From the NCBI GenBank assembly GCA_037976565.1, contig CP137675.1:5404364-5468363 (forward strand): DNA of 64,000 nt, written 5' to 3'. Position numbers and translations under genes: made by a program. This DNA comes from Mesocentrotus franciscanus. Lineage: Eukaryota > Echinodermata > Echinoidea > Camarodonta > Strongylocentrotidae. Below are positions 34,461-45,960 of this stretch, one piece after another; within the stretch, counting starts at the first letter, position 1; the number at the start of each line of letters is the position of its first letter. The notes under the pieces are model-generated. The model was not told where the DNA came from, ran no database searches, and saw only the letters and a program-made list of their open reading frames with translations.

Positions 34461-36067
34461 CAGGCGCGGATCCAGGATTTCTTAGGGGGGGGGGGCAAAT
34501 TTGAAATTATGCGAGCCAAATATTGGTACGTAACGGTGGCCAGCAGTGGCGTAATAAGCAAAAAGAGTTTTTGGGGCAGACAAAAAAAATCCGCATCATC
34601 CCACTCTTACATGCAGGCCCCGCTGAACGTTTTTTCAAAGTGGGTGGGGGAGGCTAAAGTATTTACGATCAGGTAGAGCGTAGCGTAAATTGGCGTGGGG
34701 TCTAGGGGCAAAGCTCCGGCGGGGGTTTGTTTGTTTTGTTTTTATTTCTGCGTTTTCAAGGGTCAAGGGGCGGAGCCCCCAGAAGCCCAGGAGTATGGGC
34801 ATTTATTACGGTCAGATGAGCATATTTCGATACCTTATTCATGACACTGGCAGGTCACTAATTGGCGTGGGGTCCAGGGGAAGGAGCTCCCGTAAGCTTA
34901 GGGGTTGTAGGCATTAAATTACCATGAGATGAGCATCTAGGGGCACGCCTTAGTGTCCTAGGTGGGTCCAGGGGGCAGAGCCCCCGAAAGCTCAGGGGTT
35001 TTAGGCAATAAATTACGGTCAGATGAGCATATTTTGATACCTTATTTGTGACATTGGCAGGACACTAATTAGCGTGAGGTCCTGGGGGCGGAGCCCCCGG
35101 AAGCTCAGGGGTTTTAGGCATTTAATCACGGTCAGATGAGCATATTTTGATACCTCATTATTTTGTGACACTGGCAGGTCACTATTCTTTCTTTTTTCTC
35201 TCTTTCTTTCTATTTCTCTTTAATATACTTTTTCACAAAAAGGGGGAGCTCGAGGCCCCGAGCCCCGCCGTTCCGTGGGCCCTGACAAGTAGGCCTCTTA
35301 ATAAGCATATTACTTGCCTGACTGTAAATTTAGGAATTTGTCATTTTCCAGCAAATGCATAAAACAGTATAATTTACTAAAAAGTGAGGAAAAATCACGG
35401 GAAATTATGTCATTTCAGCAACATTTGTAAATCACCGGTATCGAATTAGAAATAAACCACGTTTGAATTTGATTTGGGGGCAGGCCCCCAAGCCCCAAGC
35501 CCCAAGCCACCAAGCCCCCGTCAGTACGCCAGTTGCCCCCGATCTACACCTTGTTGGCGGGAAAATCGCAACTGATCTCCCTACCTTTCTTCTTTTCTTT
35601 TTCCCTTTCCCTTCCTTCTCTCTCTTGTAGGTTTGCTGGGGAAGGAGGCAAGGGCCTTTCGGCCGATCCACACGTTGTTGGCGGGATTAATCGCAACTGA
35701 TCTTCCCTTCTTTTCACCCTTTTCTTTTCTTCTTCCTCTTTTTGTTCCCTTTAGGCTCTCCTCTTTCCCTTTCCCTTCCTTCTCTTTTTTTTTGGCGGGG
35801 ACAGGGGGAGAGGCAAGGGCCTTTGCCCTGATTCACAACTTGTTCCCTTCTTTTCCTTTCTTCCTCTTTTTTCTTTCCCTTTTCTTCCTTCTCTCTTATT
35901 TTTTGATGGGGGTGCAAGGCCCTTTCGGCCTCCTATCTCCTTCTTTTACCCCTTTTCTTTTCTTCTTCTTCCTCCTCTTTCTTTCCCTTTCTCTCTTTTC
36001 CCTTTCCCTTCTTTCTCTCTCTCTTTTTTTGCTGGGGCAAGGCCCCTGGCCCCTGGATCCGCGCCTG
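34461..36067. mobile_element. 1.6 kb hAT-like element with perfect 8-bp target duplication
   Basis: The ends CAGGCGCGGATCCAGG and, inverted, CAGGCGCGGATCCAGG are identical over 16 bases. ACTGTGAT is duplicated at 34453-34460 and 36068-36075. CAG ends with 8-bp duplications are hallmarks of hAT elements. It encodes no transposase. Inside are roughly 130-base tandem units with GGAGCCCCCGGAAGCTCAGG and CGGTCAGATGAGCATATTTT (34680-35160), then two or three degenerate units around GTTGGCGGGA...ATCGCAACTGATC embedded in pyrimidine-rich sequence. Confidence 0.9.
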
Positions 36068-36075
36068 ACTGTGAT

Positions 36076-36627
36076 CGTATACAGCCTGTACAAAAATGGG
36101 TAGATTCTCATTTGTTTTTAAAAGTTGTGTTTACCAATTCCCACTTACACTAAATATATTACCAGCATTATTTCAACATCTTCATGATCTTGGGATATGT
36201 ATTACCGTTCCTCAGAAACTAATGAACTTGACAGCACAATAGAAAATATTGACATAAATTAGCTCTTTAAATTCCAGGAATAAATCCCATATTCTACACA
36301 GAGGTGTTACTGCACTGTGAGTAACAAATCTAAAGTAATAAAACAAGTGATCAGCCGAACAGATCGATATTCGGTGAATATGATAAATATGAGCAGGTAT
36401 TACCAATCCTTTGGCCATTATCTGAAAGCATTATTTTTACGATCAGTTGACGTACAACGACTTAACAAGTGAAAGAATTTTCTTTAATCAGTTTAATGGA
36501 CATTCGGATCGTGTCATGGTCATACTTTTAGTAGGGGTGGGTGATGGAACATGTAGGTTTATATGAGAGAAAAGAAAACGAATCAATCAATCAATAAATG
36601 TCTGTTCAGGATCACAGGACTACCGAT
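36076..36627. other. intergenic, nothing recognised
   Basis: AT-rich sequence between the hAT-like element and a small MITE. Confidence 0.5.
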
Positions 36628-36721
36628 GCCCCGGTCACACCGACTACAGACCTAATATTACATTACCACGAACTGCCAAGTTACCGGTCAGTTTGGACTC
36701 GGTTGGGCGGTGTAACTGGGG
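36628..36721. mobile_element. short candidate MITE with 16-bp inverted ends
   Basis: TGCCCCGGTCACACCG at the left and CGGTGTAACTGGGGTA at the right are inverted matches. About 94 bases in total. Confidence 0.55.
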
Positions 36722-36730
36722 TATGACCTG

Positions 36731-36982
36731 GGGGTGTTTCACAAAGACTATAAGATCGACTAATGCCACTGTTTGCTCTCACCATTATGATCTTTAGATA
36801 ATATTTTTTCCTTCAATAATGAATTATCAAAAAATGTAAATTCTGTAGATTTGTGACCATGATTTGTACGTCCTTTGAGAGACTAATGCCAGTAAATGGT
36901 GATAGCAAACAGTGACATGAATGGCCTGCCATAGTTAAGTCCAACTTAAAGTCAATCTTAGTCTTTGTGAAACACCCCCAGG
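36731..36982. mobile_element. MITE with GGGTGTTTCACAAAG inverted ends (copy 2)
   Basis: Ends CCTGGGGGTGTTTCACAAAG and CTTTGTGAAACACCCCCAGG, as at 22075-22393. The interior has its own inverted pair around CACTGTTTGCTCTCACCATT and AATGGTGATAGCAAACAGTG. Confidence 0.85.
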
Positions 36983-37833
36983 GCCGCATATATGCCTATG
37001 AATTCTTCTTAAATCGATATCACTCGACGAAATTTCGCTATGCATGCATGATATGCCTACTATAACTCCAAACTGGATTATCGTGCATCATCTTTAAGGT
37101 GTTGACAATTTGAGATATATTTTCAAAATCATTAGTAGTGGTCACGACAATGTAATAATGTATATCCCAATAGTCAAACGATAATACATGTATGTGTGTT
37201 TTGTATTGTTTTTCCATTTTTTTTCTATGAACATCAGAAATACATTATTGAAATATGTTTGTCTTCTGTTAACCCAACAGTTCAACAAATATTTGTATCT
37301 TGAGTAGTCAATTTTATTTATATTATAAGTGTTAAGTACCTTGAATATTATGTTTGTTAATTTGTTGCAAATTAGAATCAATAAAATCCATGTGGAGGGA
37401 AAAATATGGAAAAAAAATTAAATAAATATGCGGTGTGATATAGTTACTAATACTCAATATTAAGTAACCGATACTCATTTTTAGTAGCTAATACTCATTG
37501 CCTTTAACAGAATCGACTTGCCAATTCATATCATGAAAAATACACTATTTCAAGAGAGTATGGGTCTTCAGAGCTTTTCCACAAGAAGCAAAAGAAGAAT
37601 CAATGATTTATTAAACTTGTTAAGAAATTTGGTTGGTATATGGATGAAGGATCGGTTTTCATTACTTTGTTTTCCACTTTCTCTATCACTCATCTGGGGT
37701 TGCAGACCGCTACCTCTCCCATCTTCAATGATCTAACATTCTTATTTTTTGTATCAAATTCGTTTATTGAGATTTGTATAATCAATTAACATTATTCATG
37801 ATCAAATTACAGATTGAACTGAACTGCCCGTCG
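36983..37833. other. intergenic, nothing recognised
   Basis: AT-rich with no convincing coding region or repeat. Confidence 0.5.
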
Positions 37834-37915
37834 GCACTAGTTTGGCCAGGAGGGATTAGACCTCCCAGCATGATCACTGACAGGTGGTTATCTCATCAAA
37901 TCAGCTCTCAATTAA

Positions 37916-38313
37916 AGGTAAAGACCAGTTTTGGAAACGCCCCTCTCTTAAAAAAATGAAATGGAAGCTCTCATTACCAATCATGTGAAAGAATATGTTT
38001 TGACTAACACGTGATGATACAAATTTTGCCGGGAAAGTCGAGAAACCGCCTACTAATTGATATATTTGGTAAATTATTATATCTATTGGGACCAAATAGA
38101 TATCGCACACGTGGTCGCGTAGTCCCATATACATCTTTCTGTGTACAGTGCTTGTAACTTTACCAAGACTGGGCCAAATTTCTTATCATTTTGATGATTC
38201 CAGAACCTTGCAGTACACACCAATACTTATATGCTAGATGATCAACCTTTTTTGATCGATTCCACAACGTTTCTTTCACAATGCAATTGCATGACCAGAA
38301 CTGGTCTTTATCT
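37916..38313. mobile_element. TTAA MITE (GAGTTCTGG family relative) nested in family B
   Basis: The ends AGGTAAAGACCAGTTTTGG and, inverted, AGATAAAGACCAGTTCTGG match. TTAA is at 37912-37915 and 38314-38317, and the empty site (CAATTAACATAAG at 32975-32987) has a single TTAA. The right half is the inverted equivalent of 3311-3500 and 57200-57370. Confidence 0.9.
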
Positions 38314-38378
38314 TTAACATAAGAAAAAGAGGATCATGGGGGACCAACGGGCACCGCTTAGATATTGTTTTCTATATA

Positions 38379-38819
38379 GGTGCGTTTATCGGGTCTTGCC
38401 GTCAGATATGTACATATCGAACCCCACTATCGAACCCCACTATCGAACCCCACTATACGAACGTGATTCTCGGGATGTCACGTTTATCGTCTCTTCACGA
38501 TTCAAAATAAAGGCCTTGTCTCTGCGCAGCTGCTTTGCGCCGTTTGACCCTGGAAGCAGATTAGCCTGGGAAGGTTCATAGAGCTATATGGTAAGGTCCG
38601 ATTTGTATGTGGGGTTCAAAACAGCTTTGCGTTTATCGTGTCTCAGAAACGTGATTCTGGCTGTATGTCACATTCAAAACGCACCCTTTTCGGCGTTACA
38701 ATATGCCCATATCTAAAGACGTTTGAAATAGGGCTTTGCGTTTATCGCCTTAAAAAATTGCCTGAAAGACGTTTGAAAACGCCGATTCTAGGCAAAAATT
38801 TGGTCGATAAACGCGACCT
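38379..38819. mobile_element. MITE with GCGTTTATCG inverted ends nested in family B
   Basis: The left GGTGCGTTTATCG is mirrored by CGATAAACGCGACC at the right. The interior repeats the GCGTTTATCG / CGTTTGAAA motifs. TA lies at both borders (38377-38378 and 38820-38821). Confidence 0.8.
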
Positions 38820-38821
38820 TA

Positions 38822-39659
38822 CACACTAAGAAAAAATGGTGCAAGTATGCACCTTTAGGGGTGCAAACCGATGCAACACTGGCAGCACCTTTAGGGGTTA
38901 AATACTGCACCCTTTTTAAAAGTGCAATCCTGCACCCTTTAAAAGGGTGCCAGATTGAACCTTTTAGGGGACATGTTAGTACCCTTTGTGGTTCAATCCT
39001 GCACCTTTAGGGGTGCAAACCGATGCAACACTAGCAGCACCTTTGTGGGTTCAATCCTGCACCCTTTAAGAGGGTGCCAGATTGCACCTTTTAGGAGACA
39101 TGTTAGTACCCTTAATGGTTCAATCCTGCTCCATTAGGGGTGCAAACCGATGCAATAGCAGCACTTTTAGGGGTTCAATCCTGCACCCTTTAAAAGGTGC
39201 AATCCTGCACCCATACTCGAGGAATACTGGTGAAATATGCTCGTACACAAATACATATTAAATGCGTGTTGTTTCTTGGTTAGTAATCATATAATCAATA
39301 TATCTATTGCTAAAACGTGAATGTAATTGTAACATGATCAGACAAAATAATCTATTGGTTAATGATTGCGCAAGAAAATACAAATCACAAAATTGATGTG
39401 CATTGTCATAATTTGCTTAACAAATCATGATAAATGTATTTTTATGTGAACACGTGTAAAGTAATCATGAATATGCATGCAATATGCAAACTTTTATTTT
39501 GCACCCTTTTTGTCGATAGGGTTCATTTTTGTGGGAAGGGTGCAAAATCTTATATTGCACCCTTTTTTGAACCCCTTTCCCTTCAATGGGGTTCATTTTT
39601 ATGTAAAGGGTGCAAACTCTTATTTTGCACCCTTTTTTGCACCCTTTTTCCTTAGAGTG
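38822..39659. mobile_element. inverted-repeat element rich in GCACCCTTT tandem motifs
   Basis: The ends CACACTAAGAAAAAATGGTGCAA and, inverted, CACTCTAAGGAAAAAGGGTGC match, with TA on both sides. The left half has three imperfect tandem units sharing GGGGTGCAAACCGATGCAA (near 38857, 39009 and 39135). The right end has shorter TGCACCCTTTT units. Non-coding. Confidence 0.85.
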
Positions 39660-39960
39660 TAGAGGGAGCAAGTAGCTACAAATAGTGCAGTGGGGCTTTA
39701 AGACACGCATTACATAAGCTTGACCTTTTAGCATAATATATGCCACCGTCTTTGGACACAATTTTTCTTGAGGCATTCAGAATTTGGTCATGTTTTGGAT
39801 ATCTGTTTATTTACTATTCTATTTAAATGATCTTCGAAAAGCTATTCATGAAGCTCATGAAACACACATTTCGTATCAGAAATACATCTGCCTGATGTAC
39901 TGTTTATTTTGTATGAACTATTTAAAAACAGAAATACATATATGAATGGATGAATAAATA

Positions 39961-40078
39961 ATCGTTGGTGCATCGTCATTATCATCGTCACCATCGTCGT
40001 CATCATCATCATTACCACTGTCATCAGTATCATCATCATCATCATCATCATCATTATCGTCACCACCACTATAATCCA
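39961..40078. repeat. (ATC)n-type microsatellite
   Basis: Imperfect CATCATCAT/CGTCATC run. The poly-Met frame on the reverse strand is an artefact. Confidence 0.9.
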
Positions 40079-42551
40079 TTTCTTCATCATCACACACTGA
40101 TCATCTGGGCAGTCGAACATTGAACTTATTGACACGACCTAAAAATAACGAATTAGATTATTTGATATAAATACTGCATTCTCGTTTTCACTGTCCTTCT
40201 ATTGCTATCAATACAGGGTATTTGATAAATTGAAAATAAAATGAAACATCGTTGCTTCCTTCATCGGATCAGAGGTGGTAAGGACCTTCCAAGTAAACAT
40301 AATATTATTATCACAAGACAGTCTATATGTCCGGTATTATCAACAACCTAATGTCCGGTTTCATGACTTGAAAATTGAACGGGAAAAAACAACAAAAATA
40401 CTCAAATACCCAGATGAATTTCCTACACCCACGACTTTATTTCATGTATCACATAATGACATCTCATAAAGTTTATCATAACATCGACAGGCACAATATA
40501 CATTAAAACCTTTTCATTGTTAGCATTAATTTAAAAAAATGTCAAGCTCTTCCTGGTGTAATTCATGCGCCGCCTGTTCATCATTATTTAGGGAATGAAG
40601 TTGGTATTAACAAAAAGAATACAGAGACTACAACCCTGTGATATAATGAAAGCCTTACATGGTTCGTGTTAGACAGGACAAATTATAGTATTTTATATCA
40701 AGGCACAAATACATAAATATATCAAGTTTTTGTTTTGTTTTGTTTCAGTTGGTGGATAAAACAAACTTACTAATGACAGCATGGTTCATTTAGTGCAGGC
40801 ACCGAGAGGTAGCTAGAATTATATAAAAATAGATTAAAAAAGATATTCGAGTATTTAACAAGTTCTGTAAAGTAAGCACTCTTGAGCTAGTAACACCAAT
40901 TCTAATTCTTTCGAAAGTGTAAACGATTGCAAATTCAGTTTCATTGTTGATAATTTTACCAGTTACTGTCCAATATTATGTATACAAAGATATAAACCTT
41001 TTTTCAGATATAGTTTATAAATTACATTCATTATTTTTGTCAAAATTTTTCAACTTATTCTGATTGAAAGTGTCCGAAAAATATAAAAATGAAAAGTAGT
41101 AATAAAACAAGATAAAGACATCTAACATCAGGATATTAATAACTGAAAACGATCATTTTCATCCACTTTTGTTTTTATCTATACGAGTGTGTAACAGACT
41201 TGTTAAATGCATTCTCTGTACTCTGTACATAAGGTATATTTAATAATAGCTAGATTAGATAATAGATACATTAGCTATAACGCACACATAAACATCCAAA
41301 TGGGTGCTTAAGGTACTGAGGGTACTGTTATTACTTTGGCTTTAATGATCATCTTCAATATTTTTCAAAATTTAGGGACTCACATTTTTAAGAACTTCTA
41401 TTCTCATGTCAAATGTCTAGGTCATCTAAAAAAATTGAATACAAAATATACATCATAAATATTAGGCAAACTGGTCACACCTTAAGGATAAGGCATTGGA
41501 GATAAGTGGGCCACATGTGACTTCAAATTTCTTAGTGTTTTTTTTTACACAATCTTTTCTGGATACATGTGAAAAGGAGAACCAGTACTAAGTAATGGTG
41601 AAGAAAGGGGAAGTGTGCTTTGCCACATTTCAAACACAAACAATTTTTAAAAGCATTGTTCAAATAAAGGCAGTTTATGACAAAGACACCTCAAAAAGAA
41701 AACCAGTATCAGTGTCGAGCATGAACAAAGACCCTGTAATTTTCAACATTTAAAATACCATTCTAAAACATTGCTTATAGCCCTTAAAACATGTTGAGAA
41801 AACTTGAGATAAGGTACATGTTTTTTTTATATACAAATAAACCAAAAACAGTTGATTGTATTGTGTCACTCTCTAATATATTTTTGGAAAATCTTCAATT
41901 TATAAAAGACAAAATACCTGAAAATCCAAGTGTTAACATTTTATAAAAATCTTGTTTCTGATATTTGACTAATATCATACTATTGACGTTGGTAGTCTAT
42001 AAGCGTCAAGAAAGTCCGTTTTTATAGCCCAGGGTTAAGTATGCTTACAAACTTTCAAATAATAATCTGAATAACGTTCTTAACAATATATGCCTATTCA
42101 AGGTGTAATTCGACGTTGATAGAGATGTGTAAGAAGTCTTACACGGGGTTCGTTAAACAAAACTAAATTTCAAACCTTATTGGTCAAAATTTCTATTAAA
42201 ATTAGTACCTCTAGTAAATTTGACAATTTATATGTTTTTTTATTTAACATTTCTTCTAAATTCATGAAAATCGAAAAATAAATAATAACAATAAAAAAAC
42301 TAATACCTACAGAGACATGGTAGCTACACATTCTGAAAACATATTCTATGCATTCGATCAAATATATAGATGAACAGTACTGCTTCCAATATCATATAGC
42401 CCTGGTTCAGGGCCTGAAGAAATACAGAAATTATATAGCGGTCAAGTGAAAAAAAGGACTTTGCGTAATCATCAAGTCCATTAAGTTAGGCAACAGTTCT
42501 GTCTATAACGCAAAAGATATCGCGCTTTAATCATGTTCATTTGGTTCATTT
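40079..42551. other. AT-rich region downstream of the GPCR gene
   Basis: No repeats or genes recognised in about 2.5 kb. The part nearest 42551 is presumably 3' UTR of the receptor gene on the - strand, but no polyadenylation site can be singled out. Confidence 0.45.
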
Positions 42552-43745
42552 TTAGTATTTCCCTGTTGAGTTAGTCAAGTTATACGATGGACTAGCTAGA
42601 CTATAAGGGACATCCCTTGAACCTTCTGAGGAGACACCAGATGGGTGTGCCTTTGTAGGATCACTACTATCTGGTAACCCTTTGAATATCTTCACATTAA
42701 ACGATCTTTCGAATCCCTTCTGGAACTGCTGATACTGCATGGTGTAGATGAAAGGATTTGCGCACAAGTTAGCATAAACAAAAATTTTAGTAACAGCGTA
42801 CCAGACACTCGAAAAGTCCAAGGGTCCACCGAGATTGTAGACAAGGTAGTTGAAGGCGATAGGTGCCCAGCAGATAGCGTACGTGAGTGAGACAGTTATC
42901 ATGGTCTTGATGACATTCCGTGTGGCCCTCTCGCTTCTCTCCGACATGGCTCGTTTAGAACGACGCATCGCTTTGAAAGCCGATGTTGAATTCGGGGACG
43001 ATTTGGGAGATGGTGCTGGAGCGGCTCGAGTGGCTGGCTTGCGGAGTTTTGACAAGATACGGACATAGCTGACCCCCATCACACTCAGAGGTCCAGCATA
43101 GGTTACGAAAAAGATGAACACGCCGATGACCCCCTGCATGATCTTGTTAGGCCAACTCGGGTAGCATCCACCAGTAGGAAAGATGACATGGATAGCGGGC
43201 CAGTAACAGTCAAGGACGAAACCAGAAGCCCACGTCATCACAGAAATCAACTTGACCCTCCGTTGTAGCCTCTTGGCAGAGCTGCGGTATTTTGTCGGGT
43301 AGATGATGGCACAGTAACGATCGAGTGTGATACTGACGAGGTTAAGACTGGACGAAATGAAGAGGGCCCAGAGAACGTACTCAGAAACCCAGATTTGGCA
43401 GAAGATGAGGTGTGCCAAGTTCGTTGGGTCTAACGTCTTTTTTGGGAGGAAGCAAATCAGCAAGAACACAAAAGAGGTGGTGAAGTCGATCAGGGATTGG
43501 TTGATAATGAAGGAGTTGATGAGGTTCCGAAGTGACTTGTCTTTGAAGAAGACGAAGAGTACGATACCATTCCCTACCACACCAAGGCATCCGATAAGGG
43601 CTTCAAGAACGATCCAGATCATAGCTCCAACTCCAACTCCACCACCACCACCCTCATCACTATCGGTGATGTTATTCGTTCCATTGGTGTCATCAAACTC
43701 GAAGTATGTCACATTCTCAGTGAGCAAGTTCATAAAATCCGTCAT
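42552..43745 (-). CDS. intronless class A (rhodopsin-family) G protein-coupled receptor
   Basis: 397 residues in one exon. The extracellular N-terminus has three N-glycosylation sequons (N11, N21, N25) and a glycine run. Seven hydrophobic segments follow. Hallmarks are GN at 58-59 (TM1), INQSLID with D87 (TM2), C116 paired with C194 in loop 2, LDRY 141-144 after TM3, W172 (TM4), P219 (TM5), CWAP 292-295 (TM6) and NPFIY 330-334 (TM7). Loop 3 is basic and serine-rich, and the tail is Ser/Thr-rich. The CQIWVSEY...W pattern at the start of TM3 and the single-exon structure resemble the lineage-specific receptors expanded in sea urchins (surreal-GPCRs) with distant similarity to peptide receptors. 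Ligand unknown. All class A motifs are intact, so it is probably functional. The start codon has A at -3. Confidence 0.95.
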   Translation of the reverse strand: MTDFMNLLTENVTYFEFDDTNGTNNITDSDEGGGGGVGVGAMIWIVLEALIGCLGVVGNGIVLFVFFKDKSLRNLINSFIINQSLIDFTTSFVFLLICFLPKKTLDPTNLAHLIFCQIWVSEYVLWALFISSSLNLVSITLDRYCAIIYPTKYRSSAKRLQRRVKLISVMTWASGFVLDCYWPAIHVIFPTGGCYPSWPNKIMQGVIGVFIFFVTYAGPLSVMGVSYVRILSKLRKPATRAAPAPSPKSSPNSTSAFKAMRRSKRAMSERSERATRNVIKTMITVSLTYAICWAPIAFNYLVYNLGGPLDFSSVWYAVTKIFVYANLCANPFIYTMQYQQFQKGFERSFNVKIFKGLPDSSDPTKAHPSGVSSEGSRDVPYSLASPSYNLTNSTGKY

Positions 43746-45239
43746 GTTTGAAGAATTCTTGCCTCAAAGTGATCCCAAAAAATAATTTCCTAGTTGTAAT
43801 AAGCACACCCAAACCGTAAATGTTGACTCTCCGGCTTTCCTTTTCAACAAGTTCAACAAGTTGAACAGAGGGAAATGGCGCAGTTAAATATCCACAATGT
43901 AAGGCCACGTTCAGTAAACTCTGGATGTCACTAGCTTTATAGCCATAGATTCAAACAAGCGGCTACTCTGCTGGTAAAGTGAGTGAAACTACATTCAGGT
44001 TCGATTAGACTAACCAACGTTGTTACAGAAACGTCAATGGTCGAATGCATTATACAGTTATATCTATTCTTGAGTCACTCCAATCACTTCTTCAACAAAA
44101 AATGGGATACGAATCACCTGCGCAAAGTAAGCATACAAGATTGTTATGAAAGCGCCACCGAAAGTTGACTATACTTATGAAACAGCAATGTACCATTTAG
44201 GTTGCTATATAATACCACAGAATTCCTTTTTTTATTAAGTCCATGGTAATACACACCAACTTCCCGTAACCTGAAGCAACCCTTTCTCGAAATACATGCC
44301 CTGCTAAAATAAGGCTATTTTACCTGTGTGATTCCAAAAAGCACATTCGTTCATTGTGGCGGTGGTGCCTACGTCACAATGCAATATAGGTCATGCTTGA
44401 ACCGTTTCGCAAGGTTGCTGCTCTATGCAGAGAATGACAAAAAAATAAAATAAAAGGAAGTTCCTCTGTCAAAAATTGCGGTTGAAGTGAAACAGCTTTG
44501 GCGTCATGTAATATCTGCTGGTATGATCAATAATACATTTGCAGCAGGCTATTATAATAATGGGGTAAAGTTTCCAATTTTCCCTTTAGCTTTAACGAGG
44601 CATCATAACATGAATAAGAGATCGATTAAGCTATGTTGAAGCCTAATCTGTCCATGAAAAAGACATTTTTTTTCCTCTCAAGCACCGTGAAACTCTACTG
44701 AGTAGGCCTATATAGCGCGTGGCTGCTTGTCTTTCAAGAATGAGAATTTCCTTTCTTTCTTTCTTTTTTTCAAAAAAGAATCGGTAAAATGAAACGTCCA
44801 AAAATGTCACTGCATTCCAAGGTGATCTTAGATGTGTATGATTATTTTCGAAACTCTTCAGGGTATGGGTAGAAAGGATAAAAATCACTGATCACTCAGA
44901 CGTGAGTTGGTCTACCGGCACGTTTACTTGGTCAGCTCTCTGTCTTCGCCTACAAACTGGCTCAGGCGACCCCGGTTCTGAGTCACGTCTTTCGGATGGT
45001 GACGTTAAAGGTCGGTCCCCAGACGTAAATAATCATATCTGATTGATACACATCGTTGAAAACCTCAATTACACATGATCAAACAGTTGTAGATTCGCGA
45101 TGATTGATGATACCACAGTCCATGATTCATCAGTATACCTTGTTGCCTTTAATTTCCTCATCAAAGGGACGTCTCTGATCAACACCTGGATAAGAAAAAG
45201 ATATTAGAAGAAAGAAAACCAGTTAACTAGTGTATTACA
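43746..45239. other. 5' flank of the GPCR gene and intergenic sequence
   Basis: Presumed promoter/5' UTR of the receptor lies just above 43745, but no core motif was recognised. (TTTC)n occurs near 44745-44768. Nothing else identified. Confidence 0.4.
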
Positions 45240-45960
45240 TACTCGTATAGATGAGTTTAACTGGAAGACGGTGCTTTATTATAAATTTAACTTTATAAAT
45301 GACAACATAATTAAGCAGTTTAATTTCAAATTTATTCATAGAATATTACCCAGTAAAGACAATTTATATAAATGGAAGATTTAAAATAATAATCCATGTG
45401 ATATCTGTAAGATCCCAGATACAACTAACCACCTTCTCCTGGCTTGTTAGAAGGTTTCACTTTTTTTGGAAGATTGTATCCAAATTAATCGATACTTTGT
45501 TTAATTTAAGAACCTTTTTGAACGAAACAATTATTTTAATAGGTCATGAAATAGAAAGGAGAGAAATGAATCTTGTCAATATTATTTTAAACTTTGCTCA
45601 ATGTATTATCTGTAGAAACTATACAGATAATACATTGAGCAAAGTTTAAAATAATTTAGAGAATGTTTTGGAAGTGAAAAGCACAGGATACATGCTGTAT
45701 ATTTGATGAAAGAATTAAAGGTAGAAATTCGCACCTATCTCAATATGAAATGTAATCAAAAGAAATTCGATACCAAAAAGTATCAAAAATATTTTCAATA
45801 TTTTAGTTAGTGATTATGTCACATTAGTTTCATGTTTTGTACTATATATGGTATGTTACAATTGCATGAATTCTGTATATAAACATTGTTGTAAATAGCT
45901 GTTATTTTATGATATGAACAAATAAAGTCCCTCGAAAGAGGATAAATAGAAGAACAAAAA
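45240..45960 (+). mobile_element. LINE C-terminal fragment (Tx1/L1 type)
   Basis: Translation, broken by stops, gives KFNFIND, FKFIHRILPSKDNLYKWK, NPCDICKIPDTTNHLLLAC and SLFLEDCIQ. This is the pattern of the zinc-knuckle-like region after the reverse transcriptase in L1/Tx1 elements (RILP.K.NLY.WK, C..C....T..H....C). The tail contains AACAAATAAAGTCCCTCG. An inverted repeat of ACTTTGCTCAATGTATTATC lies at 45590-45648. Confidence 0.65.

Larger units (their letters stand above)
37834..39697. mobile_element. family B MITE containing three nested inverted-repeat elements
   Basis: Family B sequence appears in three blocks: 37834-37915, 38314-38376 and 39660-39697. They join seamlessly when compared with 14605-14800 and the uninterrupted parts of 32269-33078. 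Insertions separate them at 37916-38313 and 38379-39659. The right end is at TTAA 39698-39701, and the left tip is truncated. Confidence 0.88.

Noticed and set aside
35633..36103. 156-codon Phe/Leu/Ser-rich membrane-like frame
   Set aside because: It lies wholly inside the pyrimidine-rich part of the hAT-like element. The hydrophobicity is due to TTC/CTT content.
39434..39776. Cys/Lys-rich peptide gene (repeated GCKKGCK pattern)
   Set aside because: It comes from reading the tandem TGCACCC units of an inverted-repeat element.
39842..40135. Poly-Met frame
   Set aside because: Produced by the ATC microsatellite.
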